Shown: positions 44,254-53,632 of the stretch, one piece after another | How the letters are laid out: every line of letters begins with the position of its first letter | How positions within the stretch are numbered: position 1 is the first letter of the stretch | DNA from: Candidatus Pseudomonas phytovorans | GTDB lineage: Bacteria > Pseudomonadota > Gammaproteobacteria > Pseudomonadales > Pseudomonadaceae | DNA length: 64,000 nucleotides | Assembly (NCBI GenBank): GCA_029202525.1 | Contig: CP119325.1 | Coordinates: forward strand, 509,001-573,000 | Direction: 5' to 3' | Translations under genes and position numbers: made by a program | Notes under the pieces: model-generated | Databases searched by the model: none | What the model was told of the DNA's origin: nothing | Seen by the model: only the letters and a program-made list of their open reading frames with translations

Positions 44254-45126
44254 ATGAAACGTACCCCGCACCTGCTCGCCATCCAGTCCCACGTGGTGTT
44301 CGGCCACGCCGGCAACAGCGCCGCGGTGTTTCCCATGCAGCGTATCGGGGTCAATGTCTGGCCGCTCAATACCGTGCAGTTTTCCAATCACACACAGTAT
44401 GGCCAGTGGGCGGGTGAAGTGCTTGCTCCGGCGCAAATTCCCGCGTTGGTAGAAGGTATTTCCAACATTGGCGAGCTGGGCCACTGCGACGCGGTGCTTT
44501 CCGGCTACCTGGGCAGTGCCGAGCAGGGGCGGGCGATCCTGGCGGGCGTCGAGCGGATCAGGGCGGTGAACCCAAAGGCTTTGTACTTGTGTGATCCGGT
44601 CATGGGGCACCCGGAGAAGGGTTGCATCGTGCCACCGGAAGTCAGCGAGTTCCTGCTCGACGAAGCGGTGGCCCGGGCCGATATCCTGTGCCCCAACCAG
44701 TTGGAGCTGGACAGTTTCTGCGGTCGCCGCGCGCAGTCGCTGGAGGATTGCGTGAACATGGCGCGCAGCCTGCTGCAGCGTGGGCCACAGGTGGTGTTGG
44801 TCAAACACCTGGCATACCCCGGGCGGGCCGAAGACCAGTTCGAAATGCTGCTGGTGACCGCCGAGCACAGCTGGCACCTGCGCCGCCCGCTGTTGGCGTT
44901 CCCGCGTCAGCCGGTGGGGGTCGGTGACCTGACCTCAGGCCTGTTCCTGGCCCGTGTGCTGCTGGGCGATAACTGGGTGCAGGCATTCGAATTCACCGCT
45001 GCAGCCGTGCATGAGGTACTGCTGGAAACCCAGGCATGCGCCAGCTACGAATTGCAGCTGGTACGGGCCCAGGACCGCATCGCCCACCCGCGGGTGCGCT
45101 TCGAGGCGCAGTTGCTGGCGCTTTAG
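44254..45126 (+). CDS. pdxY: Pyridoxal kinase PdxY
   Basis: Ribokinase-family enzyme that phosphorylates pyridoxal in the B6 salvage pathway. The 290-aa protein has the start MKRTPHLLAIQSHVVFGHAGNSAAVFPMQRIGV and the anion-hole/catalytic motif VGVGDLTSGLFLA; the conserved aspartate is in GDLTSG. The ATG at 44254 gives the standard N-terminus. It is divergent from the DUF3301 gene, and its 3' end overlaps the convergent thioesterase gene by 4 bp. Confidence 0.94.
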   Translation: MKRTPHLLAIQSHVVFGHAGNSAAVFPMQRIGVNVWPLNTVQFSNHTQYGQWAGEVLAPAQIPALVEGISNIGELGHCDAVLSGYLGSAEQGRAILAGVERIRAVNPKALYLCDPVMGHPEKGCIVPPEVSEFLLDEAVARADILCPNQLELDSFCGRRAQSLEDCVNMARSLLQRGPQVVLVKHLAYPGRAEDQFEMLLVTAEHSWHLRRPLLAFPRQPVGVGDLTSGLFLARVLLGDNWVQAFEFTAAAVHEVLLETQACASYELQLVRAQDRIAHPRVRFEAQLLAL

Positions 45127-45608
45127 ACCGCGTCGGTTTTCAGGTCCTGGTAGCGCTTTTCCAGCTCCTGGCGGATCTGACGGCGCTGCTGGCCTTGCAG
45201 GAAGCGGCGCTTTTCTTCGCTGCTGTGCGGTTGGCGTGGTGGGACCGGCACCGGGCGGCGGTTGTCGTCGACCGCAACCATGGTGAAGAAGCAGCTATTG
45301 GAATGGCGCACCGAGCGCTCGCGGATGTTCTCGGTCACCACTTTGATGCCGACCTCCATCGAGGTGTTGCCGGTGTAGTTGACCGATGCCAGGAAGGTCA
45401 CCAGTTCACCCACGTGCACGGGCTCGCGGAAGATCACCTGGTCGACCGACAGGGTCACCACGTAGCTGCCGGCATAGCGGCTGGCGCACGCATAGGCCAC
45501 TTCGTCGAGGTACTTGAGCAGGGTGCCGCCATGTACGTTGCCAGAAAAGTTGGCCATGTCCGGTGTCATCAGGACGGTCATGCTCAGCTGGGCGTTTCCA
45601 GGTTCCAT
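45123..45608 (-). CDS. Acyl-CoA thioesterase (hotdog fold)
   Basis: Cytoplasmic thioesterase of the BACH/YciA-type family that hydrolyses acyl-CoA esters. The 161-aa protein has the hotdog helix motif FSGNVHGGTLLKYLDEVAYA (about residues 16-35) with the catalytic aspartate, and SVDQVIFREPVHVGELV. It ends in a basic helix (EKRRFLQGQQRRQIRQELEKR) that may oligomerise. The start at 45608 (MEPGNAQLSM) gives the usual N-terminus but has a poor ribosome-binding site. Substrate not determinable. Confidence 0.88.
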   Translation of the reverse strand: MEPGNAQLSMTVLMTPDMANFSGNVHGGTLLKYLDEVAYACASRYAGSYVVTLSVDQVIFREPVHVGELVTFLASVNYTGNTSMEVGIKVVTENIRERSVRHSNSCFFTMVAVDDNRRPVPVPPRQPHSSEEKRRFLQGQQRRQIRQELEKRYQDLKTDAV

Positions 45609-45950
45609 AGTGTGCTCACGGTGAGGTTGCGCTGAATCGGGCGAATGGGGGGTGTTATCTGCTGACACTTCTGTTCCCCTCTTTTGAATTTGCCTTGCTG
45701 GTACGGGACGTTGGCTGACGCCCCATCGTCACGCTGATCATGCCATCAGCGGCGCTTTTCCAGCCGATCTGTTTCTGCATATTGCACCGGCTTTTTGCGG
45801 CGGGGTGCGATGTTAACCTGAGTACGCCCATGCAACATGGGCTTTCCTGCATTCAATACAGTATGTACTTGCTGCTCGCTCGGGATTGCCTTGGCAGAGG
45901 AGCGGTCTGCCCAGGCATTCAGAAAAAGACGAGAAAAGGAGTATCACGCC

Positions 45951-47711
45951 ATGCATGCCATCAGCTTCATCCAGGACCTGGCAGTCATCATGCTGGTTGC
46001 TGGCGTGGTCACCATTCTGTTTCACCGGCTCAAGCAGCCTGTGGTGCTGGGCTACATTGTCGCCGGCTTCATCATCGGCCCGCACACCCCGCCATTCGGC
46101 CTGATCCATGACGAAGACACCATCAAGACCCTGGCCGAACTGGGGGTGATCTTCCTGATGTTCTGCCTGGGGCTCGAATTCAGCCTGCGCAAGCTGTTCA
46201 AGGTGGGCGCCACGGCGTTCATCGCGGCGTTCCTGGAAATCGTGCTGATGATCTGGATCGGCTTCGAGATTGGCCGCTGGTTCGGCTGGAACACCATGGA
46301 TTCGCTGTTCCTCGGCGCTATCCTGGCCATTTCCTCGACCACCATCATCGTCAAGGCACTCAACGACCTGAAGATGAAAAACGAGCGCTTCGCTCAGCTG
46401 ATTTTCGGCGTGCTGATCGTGGAAGACATCCTCGGTATCGGCATCATCGCCCTACTGTCAGGCATCGCAGTCAGCGGCACGGTCAGTTCGGGCGAAGTGT
46501 TCTCCACAGTGGGCAAGCTGTCGCTGTTCATGATTGTTGCCTTGGTCATCGGCATTCTGCTGGTGCCGCGGCTTCTGGCCTATGTGGCCAAGTTCGAAAG
46601 CAACGAAATGTTGCTGATTACTGTGCTTGGTCTGTGCTTCGGCTTCTGCCTGTTGGTGGTGAAGCTGGAATACAGCATGGTGCTGGGCGCGTTCCTGATT
46701 GGCGCGATCATGGCCGAGTCACGCCAATTGCTGAAGATCGAGCGCCTGATCGAGCCGGTACGCGACCTGTTCAGTGCCATCTTCTTCGTGGCCATCGGCC
46801 TTATGATCGACCCTCAGGTACTCGTCGATTACGCCTGGCCGATCGTGGTCATCACCCTGGCGGTGGTACTGGGCAAAATGCTTTCCTGTGGCATGGGCGC
46901 GTTCATTGCCGGTAATGACGGGCGCACGTCGCTGCGGGTGGGCATGGGCCTTTCGCAGATTGGCGAGTTCTCTTTCATCATCGCCGCGCTGGGCATGACG
47001 TTGCAGGTGACCAGCGACTTCCTTTACCCGGTGGCGGTGGCAGTATCGGCAATCACCACGCTGCTGACGCCATACCTGATTCGTGCAGCCGACCCGCTGT
47101 CGCAAAAGCTTGGCAACGTTATGCCCAGCCGGCTGGCGCGGGTGCTTTCGTTGTATGGCGAGTGGTTGCGCAACATCCAGCCACAGGGCGAGAGCGCCAT
47201 GCTGGCAGCGATGATCAGGCGCATCCTGTTGCAGGTAGGGGTGAACCTGGCGCTGGTGATCGCGATCTTCTTCAGTGGTGGTTACTTTGCAGAGCGTATC
47301 GGCAACTGGCTCAGCGAATGGGTGACGGATGCCAGCCAGCAGAAGGCGGTTATCTGGGGGGCGGCGTTGTTGCTGTCATTGCCGTTCCTGATCGCGGCCT
47401 ATCGCAAGCTCAAGGCACTTTCGATGCTGCTGGCAGAGATGGGCGTGAAGCCGGAAATGGCCGGTCGGCATACCCAGCGTGTGCGCCGGGTGATCGCGGA
47501 GGTTATCCCGCTGTTGTCGCTGCTGGTGATTTTCCTGCTGCTGTCGGCATTGTCGGCCAGCATTCTGCCTACCAGTGAGTTGCTGCTGGTCATTGCCGTG
47601 GTGGCCGCGGTGGTGGTGGCCTTGTTGTGGCGCTGGTTCATCCGTGTGCACACGCGCATGCAGATTGCCTTGCTGGAGACGCTGGAGAACAGTCGCGAGA
47701 ATACGCACTGA
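45951..47711 (+). CDS. Monovalent cation:proton antiporter-2 (KefB/CPA2-type)
   Basis: Inner-membrane antiporter of the CPA2 family. The 586-aa protein has about 12-13 membrane segments in the first 400 residues, including LAVIMLVAGVVTILFHRLKQPVVLGYIVAGFIIGP and the ISSTTIIVKAL region, then further C-terminal membrane helices in place of the usual TrkA-N regulatory domain. The ATG at 45951 follows AAAGGAG at 9 nt; the longer frame upstream is not supported. Ion specificity (K+ or Na+) cannot be read from the sequence. Two hairpins follow the stop. Confidence 0.88.
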   Translation: MHAISFIQDLAVIMLVAGVVTILFHRLKQPVVLGYIVAGFIIGPHTPPFGLIHDEDTIKTLAELGVIFLMFCLGLEFSLRKLFKVGATAFIAAFLEIVLMIWIGFEIGRWFGWNTMDSLFLGAILAISSTTIIVKALNDLKMKNERFAQLIFGVLIVEDILGIGIIALLSGIAVSGTVSSGEVFSTVGKLSLFMIVALVIGILLVPRLLAYVAKFESNEMLLITVLGLCFGFCLLVVKLEYSMVLGAFLIGAIMAESRQLLKIERLIEPVRDLFSAIFFVAIGLMIDPQVLVDYAWPIVVITLAVVLGKMLSCGMGAFIAGNDGRTSLRVGMGLSQIGEFSFIIAALGMTLQVTSDFLYPVAVAVSAITTLLTPYLIRAADPLSQKLGNVMPSRLARVLSLYGEWLRNIQPQGESAMLAAMIRRILLQVGVNLALVIAIFFSGGYFAERIGNWLSEWVTDASQQKAVIWGAALLLSLPFLIAAYRKLKALSMLLAEMGVKPEMAGRHTQRVRRVIAEVIPLLSLLVIFLLLSALSASILPTSELLLVIAVVAAVVVALLWRWFIRVHTRMQIALLETLENSRENTH

Positions 47712-47773
47712 GGGAGCTAACGCTCCCTGCGCAAGATTTCACCGTCGTCCGAGGGGATGGAGCGGTAGCGATG

Positions 47774-47802
47774 TCGCCAGGCGCAGAAAGCCTGGCGATT
47801 TT
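47774..47802 (+). terminator. Probable terminator after the antiporter gene
   Basis: TCGCCAGGC (47774-47782), 7-nt loop, GCCTGGCGA (47790-47798), TTTT. A shorter hairpin (AGGGAGC/GCTCCCT, 47711-47728) lies at the stop codon itself. Confidence 0.7.
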
Positions 47803-47846
47803 AACTAGATTGGTGGCACTAAGCCATAATCATTCATGTGGATGTT

Positions 47847-48254
47847 TCAGCTCTCCAGCCAGACATCCCGCGCCCAGTGCCACACCGATTCCCAGCTGTC
47901 CTCACCGGCAATTTCCTCTTCCGCATCCCACAGCACCACGGTGCCGTCTTCTTCGACGCAGTAGTAGTTGTCGCCGTCCTGGCACAGTGGAATCAGGTCG
48001 CGCGGCACGCCGGCATCCCAGGCGTTGGCGGCGACGTCGGGCAGGTAGGTGTGCGATTGCGGGTCGGTGACGGTCACCGGCTCCAGCGAGCCATACACTA
48101 CGTCGCTGACGGTCAGTAGAAACTCTTTGAACACGAAGGGTATGTTGATGAACAGCTCTTCTTCGATTTCGACCAACTGGTCCTCGTCGGGAAGCTCAAG
48201 GGGCACCGGCACTGGCTGATTGGCTTCACGGAGTTGTTCGATCACTTCTTCCAC
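47847..48254 (-). CDS. SMI1/KNR4 family protein
   Basis: A 135-aa acidic protein with the SMI1/KNR4 (SUKH) pattern: EDQLVEIEEELFINIPFVFKEFLLTVSDVVYG near the N-terminus, then LIPLCQDGDNYYCVEEDGTVVLWD. Stand-alone SUKH proteins are often immunity proteins or general adaptors; no toxin gene is adjacent here, so a housekeeping role is more likely. It has no signal peptide. Confidence 0.82.
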   Translation of the reverse strand: MEEVIEQLREANQPVPVPLELPDEDQLVEIEEELFINIPFVFKEFLLTVSDVVYGSLEPVTVTDPQSHTYLPDVAANAWDAGVPRDLIPLCQDGDNYYCVEEDGTVVLWDAEEEIAGEDSWESVWHWARDVWLES

Positions 48255-48322
48255 GGTTCACTTCCTCTGACCTAGATGACAACGCTGCGCGTTATACCCT
48301 AGTAGGGCACTCTGGCAAAAGC

Positions 48323-48353
48323 AAAAACCCCGGGACAGGCCCGGGGTTTTTTT
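48323..48353. terminator. Bidirectional terminator between Tim44-like and SMI1 genes
   Basis: CCCCGGG/CCCGGGG stem with a 5-nt loop, flanked by an A-run (48323-48327) on one side and a T-run (48347-48353) on the other. It ends the Tim44-like gene on the minus strand. Confidence 0.85.
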
Positions 48354-48369
48354 GTGCAGCACGCAGCGG

Positions 48370-49221
48370 TTAGCCGTTTTGACGGATACCGGCGACCAGC
48401 CAAGGCTGGTTTTCGCCCTGGGCGCGAACCATGTGCCAGCTTTCGCTGAACACTTCGCCTTGGTCGAAGCGGGAGTTTTTCGACACGCCACGGAAGGTCA
48501 GGGTGGCGTCAGTGCGGTCGGCGCGGTCGTCGAGACCGTCCAGTTGCACTTCGAGGTTGTCGATGTAGGTGGCCTGGAAGCCATCACCCAGTTCAGCGCG
48601 CTCGCGCTTGAGGAACTCGAGCATTTGCGGCGTGACGAACTCGGCGATCTTGTCCATCTCGTTGGCATCCCAGTGCTGCTGCAGCGACTGGAAGTGGTTG
48701 CGAGCGGCGGACAGGAAGCTTTGCTCGTTGAACCAGGCCGGAGCGTTGATCACCGGTGCGGCGGCCGCAGGTGCTGCCGAACCACCAAAGACCGATTGCT
48801 GTGCTGGCTGGTTGTGAGCCTCACGCTGCATCGGCGCATGGCCTGGCATGGCCATTTGCGGCTGCTGCTGGCGGCGGCGTGCGGCAATGAAGCGGAACAC
48901 CAGGAAGGCGATGAGCGCCACGATCAGGAAGTCCATGATCTGGAAGCCTTCGAAACCGTCGCCCATGAACATGGAGGCCAGCAGGCCACCGGCGGCCAGG
49001 CCGGCCAGTGGGCCCAACCAGCGCGAAGCACCGCTGGCGGCCGGGGCTGCACGACCAGGTGCGGTCGGTGCGGCGGCAGGCGTGGTTGGCGTGGCTTGGC
49101 GGGTCTGGTGGATAGGCGCGGAGCCCGAGCTCTTGCCGCCGCCGAAACGCTTGGCATTGGCGTCCAGGCTCAGCGTCAGGCCAACGCACAGCGCCAGAGC
49201 GATGCTAAGAAAACGTTGCAT
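48370..49221 (-). CDS. Tim44-like domain protein, secreted or membrane-anchored
   Basis: The 283-aa protein has a signal peptide (MQRFLSIALALCVGLTLSLDANA), a low-complexity Gly/Ala/Pro-rich region (about 24-75), two hydrophobic segments (LGPLAGLAAGGLLASMFMG and MDFLIVALIAFLVFRFIAA, about 70-125) and a C-terminal Tim44-like domain (about 165-283, with FLSAARNHFQSLQQHWDANEMDKIAEF). The ATG at 49221 is at the natural start of the signal peptide. Tim44-like bacterial proteins of this type have no settled function; an inner-membrane or periplasmic location is expected. Confidence 0.87.
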   Translation of the reverse strand: MQRFLSIALALCVGLTLSLDANAKRFGGGKSSGSAPIHQTRQATPTTPAAAPTAPGRAAPAASGASRWLGPLAGLAAGGLLASMFMGDGFEGFQIMDFLIVALIAFLVFRFIAARRRQQQPQMAMPGHAPMQREAHNQPAQQSVFGGSAAPAAAAPVINAPAWFNEQSFLSAARNHFQSLQQHWDANEMDKIAEFVTPQMLEFLKRERAELGDGFQATYIDNLEVQLDGLDDRADRTDATLTFRGVSKNSRFDQGEVFSESWHMVRAQGENQPWLVAGIRQNG

Positions 49222-49326
49222 AAGTGGGATATCCCCTGTTGTGGATTGCACGCGCGTCATGGTGCACAGGTTCCCGCGCACATGACCAGCGACATAGTGT
49301 TTCGAGCTTTTGCCTGAATGTTACAA

Positions 49327-49347
49327 GGCCGCCCCGGCAGGGCGGCC
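49327..49347 (-). terminator. Hairpin after uvrD
   Basis: GGCCGCCC and GGGCGGCC with a 5-nt loop lie 8 bp after the uvrD stop on the minus strand. The following T-run is poor, so termination may be partial. Confidence 0.6.
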
Positions 49348-49354
49348 CTGGTCT

Positions 49355-51541
49355 TCAGATGGCCTCGAGCTTGGCATACCCCAGCATCAGCCACTTGCTG
49401 CCTTCGGCAAAATTCACCTGCACGCGTGCCTGAGCGCCCGAACCCTCGAAGTTGAGGATCACCCCTTCGCCAAACACTGCATGTTGCACACGCTGGCCGA
49501 GGTTGAACGCCGTCTGTGGAATGTTGGCGTTGGCGAACAGGTTGCTGTTGGTGGCCGTCTTGGCCCCACTGAACGGGCGGCTGACGCTGTTGGACAAGCG
49601 CACTTCCTGAATCAGGCCTGCCGGAATTTCACGTACGAAACGCGACACCTTGTTGTAGGTCTCGCTGCCATACAGGCGACGTGTTTCGGCGTAGGTCATG
49701 ACCAGCTGGCGCATGGCGCGAGTAATGCCGACATAGGCCAGGCGGCGTTCCTCTTCGAGGCGGCCGGGTTCTTCCAGGCTCATCTTGTGCGGGAACAGGC
49801 CTTCTTCCATGCCCACCAGGAACACATACGGGAACTCCAGGCCCTTGGCGCTGTGCAAGGTCATCAGCTGGACGCTGTCTTCATGCTCGTCGGCCTGTGT
49901 GTCGCCAGCTTCGAGCGAGGCATGGCCGAGGAACGCCGACAGCGGCGAGAGGTCGGCGTCTTCGTCGGTGGACTCGAAGTTGCGCGCCGCGCTGACCAGT
50001 TCCTCAAGGTTTTCTACCCGTGCCTGGCCCTTTTCACCCTTTTCTTCCTGGTGATAGGTGATCAGCCCGGACTGCTCGATGGTGGTCTGGGTCATGGTAT
50101 GCAGCGGCATGTCCGTGACCTTGGTAGCCAACCCCTCGATCAGCTCGATGAACGCACCCAAGGCGCTGGCGGCGCGGCCCTTCAGGGCCTTGGCAGCCAG
50201 CAGCTGGCACATGGCTTCCCACATCGACACCTGGCTGTGGCGGGCATGGTCGCGGATGGCTTCGACGGTTTTCTCGCCAATGCCGCGTGGCGGCACGTTG
50301 ATCACCCGCTCCAGGGCCGCATCGTTGCCACGCCCTTCGATCAGCCGCAGGTAAGCCATGGCGTTCTTGATTTCGGCGCGTTCGAAGAAGCGCTGGCCAC
50401 CATAGATGCGGTAAGGGATTCGCTCTCGCAGCAGGGCCTCTTCCAGCACCCGCGACTGGGCGTTGGAACGGTACAGGATGGCGATTTCGTTACGCGCATT
50501 GCCCTGCTTGACCAGGCTTTCGATGGTTTCCACCACATAGCGCGCTTCGTCATGCTCGTTGTAGGCCGCGTACAGGGTCAGCGGTTCGCCTTCGCCCATG
50601 TCGGTCCACAATTCTTTGCCCAGGCGCCCGGTGTTGTTGACGATCAGCGCGTTGGCGGCCTTGAGGATGCCGCCGGTGGAGCGGTAGTTCTGCTCAAGGC
50701 GGATCATTTCGGCGTCGGGGAAGTCGGCGGTGTACTGGTGAATGTTCTCGATCTTGGCGCCGCGCCAGCCGTAGATCGACTGGTCGTCGTCGCCCACCGC
50801 CATCAGGCTGTGGCCACCGCGCGCCAGCAGTCGCAGCCAGGCGTACTGCACGGCGTTGGTGTCCTGGAACTCGTCAACCAGCACGTGGCTGAAGCGCCGC
50901 TGGTAATGCTCCAGCAGGCCTGGGTGGTCCCGCCACAGGTCCAGGGCACGCAGCAACAGTTCGGAGAAGTCGATGACTCCGGCACGCTCACAAGCCTGCT
51001 CGTAAGCGGTATAGACCTCGCGCATGGTCGCCAGGTACAGGTCGCCGCCAGCCTGTATATGCTGCGGGCGCAGGCCTTCGTCCTTCTGCCCGTTGATGAA
51101 CCACTGGGCCTGGCGCGCTGGCCACTTCTGCTCGTCCAGGCCCAGCTCGCGCATGACCCGCTTGACCAGGCGCTGCTGGTCATCGCTGTCGAGAATCTGG
51201 AAGTTCTGCGCCAGGCGCGCTTCCTGCCAGTGGGCCCGCAGCAGGCGATGGGCCAGGCCGTGGAAGGTACCGACCCACATGCCTGCCGGGTTGATCCCGA
51301 GAAGTTGCTCGATCCGATGGCGCATTTCTGCCGCAGCCTTGTTGGTGAAGGTCACCGACAGGATCGAGTGTGGCGATGCTTGCTCCACCTGGATCAGCCA
51401 GGCGATGCGGTGCACCAGCACGCGGGTTTTACCGGAGCCGGCGCCAGCAAGCACCAGTTGACGCCCGAGCTTGGCCGCGACGGCCTGGCGTTGAGCATCG
51501 TTAAGGGAGTTCAGCAGGAGGGAGAGGTCATCTGTGTGCAT
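49355..51541 (-). CDS. uvrD: DNA helicase II (UvrD)
   Basis: Superfamily 1A 3'-5' helicase that removes incised strands in nucleotide excision and mismatch repair. The 728-aa protein has Walker A LAGAGSGKTRVLVHR, motif II LVDEFQDTNAVQY, motif III GDDDQSIYGWRGA and motif VI VGITRAMRQLVMTYAETRR. The length and the C-terminal RVQVNFAEGSKWLMLGYAKLE domain match UvrD. It begins MHTDDLSLLLNSLNDAQRQAV. Confidence 0.96.
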   Translation of the reverse strand: MHTDDLSLLLNSLNDAQRQAVAAKLGRQLVLAGAGSGKTRVLVHRIAWLIQVEQASPHSILSVTFTNKAAAEMRHRIEQLLGINPAGMWVGTFHGLAHRLLRAHWQEARLAQNFQILDSDDQQRLVKRVMRELGLDEQKWPARQAQWFINGQKDEGLRPQHIQAGGDLYLATMREVYTAYEQACERAGVIDFSELLLRALDLWRDHPGLLEHYQRRFSHVLVDEFQDTNAVQYAWLRLLARGGHSLMAVGDDDQSIYGWRGAKIENIHQYTADFPDAEMIRLEQNYRSTGGILKAANALIVNNTGRLGKELWTDMGEGEPLTLYAAYNEHDEARYVVETIESLVKQGNARNEIAILYRSNAQSRVLEEALLRERIPYRIYGGQRFFERAEIKNAMAYLRLIEGRGNDAALERVINVPPRGIGEKTVEAIRDHARHSQVSMWEAMCQLLAAKALKGRAASALGAFIELIEGLATKVTDMPLHTMTQTTIEQSGLITYHQEEKGEKGQARVENLEELVSAARNFESTDEDADLSPLSAFLGHASLEAGDTQADEHEDSVQLMTLHSAKGLEFPYVFLVGMEEGLFPHKMSLEEPGRLEEERRLAYVGITRAMRQLVMTYAETRRLYGSETYNKVSRFVREIPAGLIQEVRLSNSVSRPFSGAKTATNSNLFANANIPQTAFNLGQRVQHAVFGEGVILNFEGSGAQARVQVNFAEGSKWLMLGYAKLEAI

Positions 51542-51679
51542 CGGGCCATTCTAGGGCGCAGCAGGGGAAGGGTAAATGGCACTGTATGAATATTCACCCT
51601 CTGATGCGGCGATCGGTAGCTCGCGCCTGGCACAAAGCGGCCACGACAGGCTGTTCGCCTGCGTGGCCGCCAGTCGGCA

Positions 51680-51997
51680 TCAGTGGGTTTCGATGATCTC
51701 GGTGATGGTGCCGATCAATTTACCCTCGTGGAAAATATCCACTTTCGGGATTGGGCCATGCTCGCCCGGCAGTTCAATGCGCACTTCCTTGTCGCAGACG
51801 ACTTGATTGAAGATGCCTTCCTCTCGTTTCAGCTCAAGCTCCAGGGCAAGTGCAAAGGATTTGTCCTGGATGGCGCGCTTGACCAGTACCGGTACCACGC
51901 CTGGATGCCCCACGGTGATTGTGCCGTGCACCCGCAGGCGAGCGCCTGGCGGCATCTTGTCGTGCTGGGCTTTCCAGTTTTTGCATTCGATGATCAT
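51680..51997 (-). CDS. Conserved hypothetical protein, 105 aa
   Basis: A 105-aa soluble protein with no signal peptide. It has the appearance of a small beta-rich domain (LRVHGTITVGHPGVVPVLVKRAIQDKSF; VRIELPGEHGPIPKVDIFHEG). I recall similar short proteins in the same place in other Pseudomonas, but I cannot assign a function. It is co-directional with zwf, about 90 bp downstream of it. Confidence 0.65.
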   Translation of the reverse strand: MIIECKNWKAQHDKMPPGARLRVHGTITVGHPGVVPVLVKRAIQDKSFALALELELKREEGIFNQVVCDKEVRIELPGEHGPIPKVDIFHEGKLIGTITEIIETH

Positions 51998-52086
51998 GTC
52001 GATATTCCTGTCTTGGGAAGGGCGGTATGCACCTTCCGGGCGACAGATTGCTTGCAGCGCCTATCCGCAACGCAGAGCGAAGCGCT

Positions 52087-53529
52087 TCAGCTGTGCCAGT
52101 GCCTGCCATGCCTGGCCAGGAGGCTGGCGGCCTGTTCCGGGCCATTGCTCCCGGCGGCATAGTGGCGTGGCGCCTGAAAGTGCTCCTGCCAACCCTTTAT
52201 CACCGGGTCGACCCAGTGCCAGGCCGCTTCCACTTCATCGCGGCGCATGAACAGTGTCGAATCACCCTCAACGATGTCCAGCAGCAGGCGTTCGTAAGCT
52301 TCCCAGCGGCGCGTCTGGCTGAATACCTGGGCCAGGTTCAGGTCCAGCTCGACCGGTTCCAGGCGCATGCCCTTGCCCGGGCTCTTGGTCATCATGCGCA
52401 GGCTGATGCGCTCGTCCGGTTGCAGCTGGATCAACAGCTGGTTGGCCTGGCCACCGCTGAACAGCTCGTGAGGCACCGGCTTGAACTGGATGACGATCTG
52501 CGACGAGCGCCGCGCCATGCGTTTGCCGGTGCGCAGGTAGAAGGGCACACCTGCCCAGCGCCAGTTGTCGATGTGCGCCTCGATGGCCACGAAGGTCTCG
52601 GTATCGCTGTCGTTGTCGACGTCCTTTTCAAAGTAATAGGCCGGCACCTCCTGGCCGCCGATGTGCCCGGCCCCGTACTGTCCGCGCACTGTCTTGTCTT
52701 GCACGTCCTGGCCTGTGATCGGCTTGAGGGCCCGGAGGATCTTGACCTTTTCGTCACGCACCGCTTCAGCCTCGAATTGCGCAGGTGGCTCCATGGCCAC
52801 CAGGCACAGCAGCTGCAGCAGGTGGTTCTGCAGCATGTCGCGGGTTGCTCCGGCGCGGTCGTAATAGCCGCCGCGGTTCTCTACTCCCAGAGTCTCGCAA
52901 ACGCTGATCTGTACGTGGTCGACCTGGTTGTTGCGCCACACCGGCTCCAGCAGGGCATTGGCGAAGCGCAGGGCCATCAGGTTCTGTACGGTTTCCTTGC
53001 CCAGGTAGTGGTCGATGCGAAATACCTGGTTTTCATCAAACACTGCGCCAATCGCTTCGTTGATGGCGGTGGCCGAGGCCAATGAGTGGCCGATCGGCTT
53101 TTCCAGCACGATGCGCGCCTCGGGGTCGGCCATGCCGGCGTTGCGCAGGTGGTTGGCAATCGGCACGAACAGGTTGGGAGCGGTGGCCAGGTAGAAGATG
53201 CGCGTCAGCCCGCCGGGCTCGCCCAGGTAGCGTGCCAGGCGGCCAAAGTCGGCACTTTGCGAAGCATCCATGGCGAAGTAGTCAAGCCGGGCAGAAAACC
53301 GCTGCCAGACCTCTTCGTCGAAGTCATTGCGGGCAATCTGTGCCCGGCAGTGGCGCTCGGCGAGCTTCAGATATTCGATGCGAGGCAGGTTGCGCCGAGC
53401 CAGCGCGATGATGCGCACGGCATTGTTCAGACGGGCCTCGCGAAACAGGTGGTAGAGCGCCGGAAGCAATTTGTGCAGGGCCAGATCGCCGGTGCCGCCG
53501 AAGACCAGAATGTCGCAAGGAATAGTCAA
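52087..53529 (-). CDS. zwf: Glucose-6-phosphate 1-dehydrogenase
   Basis: Oxidises glucose-6-phosphate to 6-phosphogluconolactone and feeds the Entner-Doudoroff and pentose phosphate pathways. The 480-aa protein has the nucleotide motif LVFGGTGDLALHKLLPAL (about 8-25) and the active-site signature RIDHYLGKETVQN. The TTG at 53529 is favoured because GGAG precedes it by 9 nt; GTG at 53544 is the alternative and lacks a ribosome-binding site. It is divergent from an RpiR-family regulator with a HexR-like operator between. This is a second zwf-type locus, not linked to edd/pgl. Confidence 0.92.
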   Translation of the reverse strand: MTIPCDILVFGGTGDLALHKLLPALYHLFREARLNNAVRIIALARRNLPRIEYLKLAERHCRAQIARNDFDEEVWQRFSARLDYFAMDASQSADFGRLARYLGEPGGLTRIFYLATAPNLFVPIANHLRNAGMADPEARIVLEKPIGHSLASATAINEAIGAVFDENQVFRIDHYLGKETVQNLMALRFANALLEPVWRNNQVDHVQISVCETLGVENRGGYYDRAGATRDMLQNHLLQLLCLVAMEPPAQFEAEAVRDEKVKILRALKPITGQDVQDKTVRGQYGAGHIGGQEVPAYYFEKDVDNDSDTETFVAIEAHIDNWRWAGVPFYLRTGKRMARRSSQIVIQFKPVPHELFSGGQANQLLIQLQPDERISLRMMTKSPGKGMRLEPVELDLNLAQVFSQTRRWEAYERLLLDIVEGDSTLFMRRDEVEAAWHWVDPVIKGWQEHFQAPRHYAAGSNGPEQAASLLARHGRHWHS

Positions 53530-53573
53530 ACCGCCACTCTCCACGTTCGTTTAACTGGGCGGGTTGGCGTCCA

Positions 53574-53588
53574 TGTAGTATAACTACA
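53574..53588. promoter_or_regulatory. HexR-like operator between zwf and the RpiR-family regulator
   Basis: TGTAGT-ATA-ACTACA is a perfect interrupted palindrome that matches the HexR-type pattern TGTARTNNNAYTACA. It lies 45 bp from each of the two divergent start codons. Confidence 0.65.
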
Positions 53589-53632
53589 AGAAAGCTACAA
53601 CCCGGCCAGCCGATCATAACCGAGTCCAGCCC

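Noticed and set aside
45837..45950. N-terminal extension of the antiporter frame
   Set aside because: The extension lacks a ribosome-binding site and is not hydrophobic; the ATG at 45951 follows AAAGGAG.
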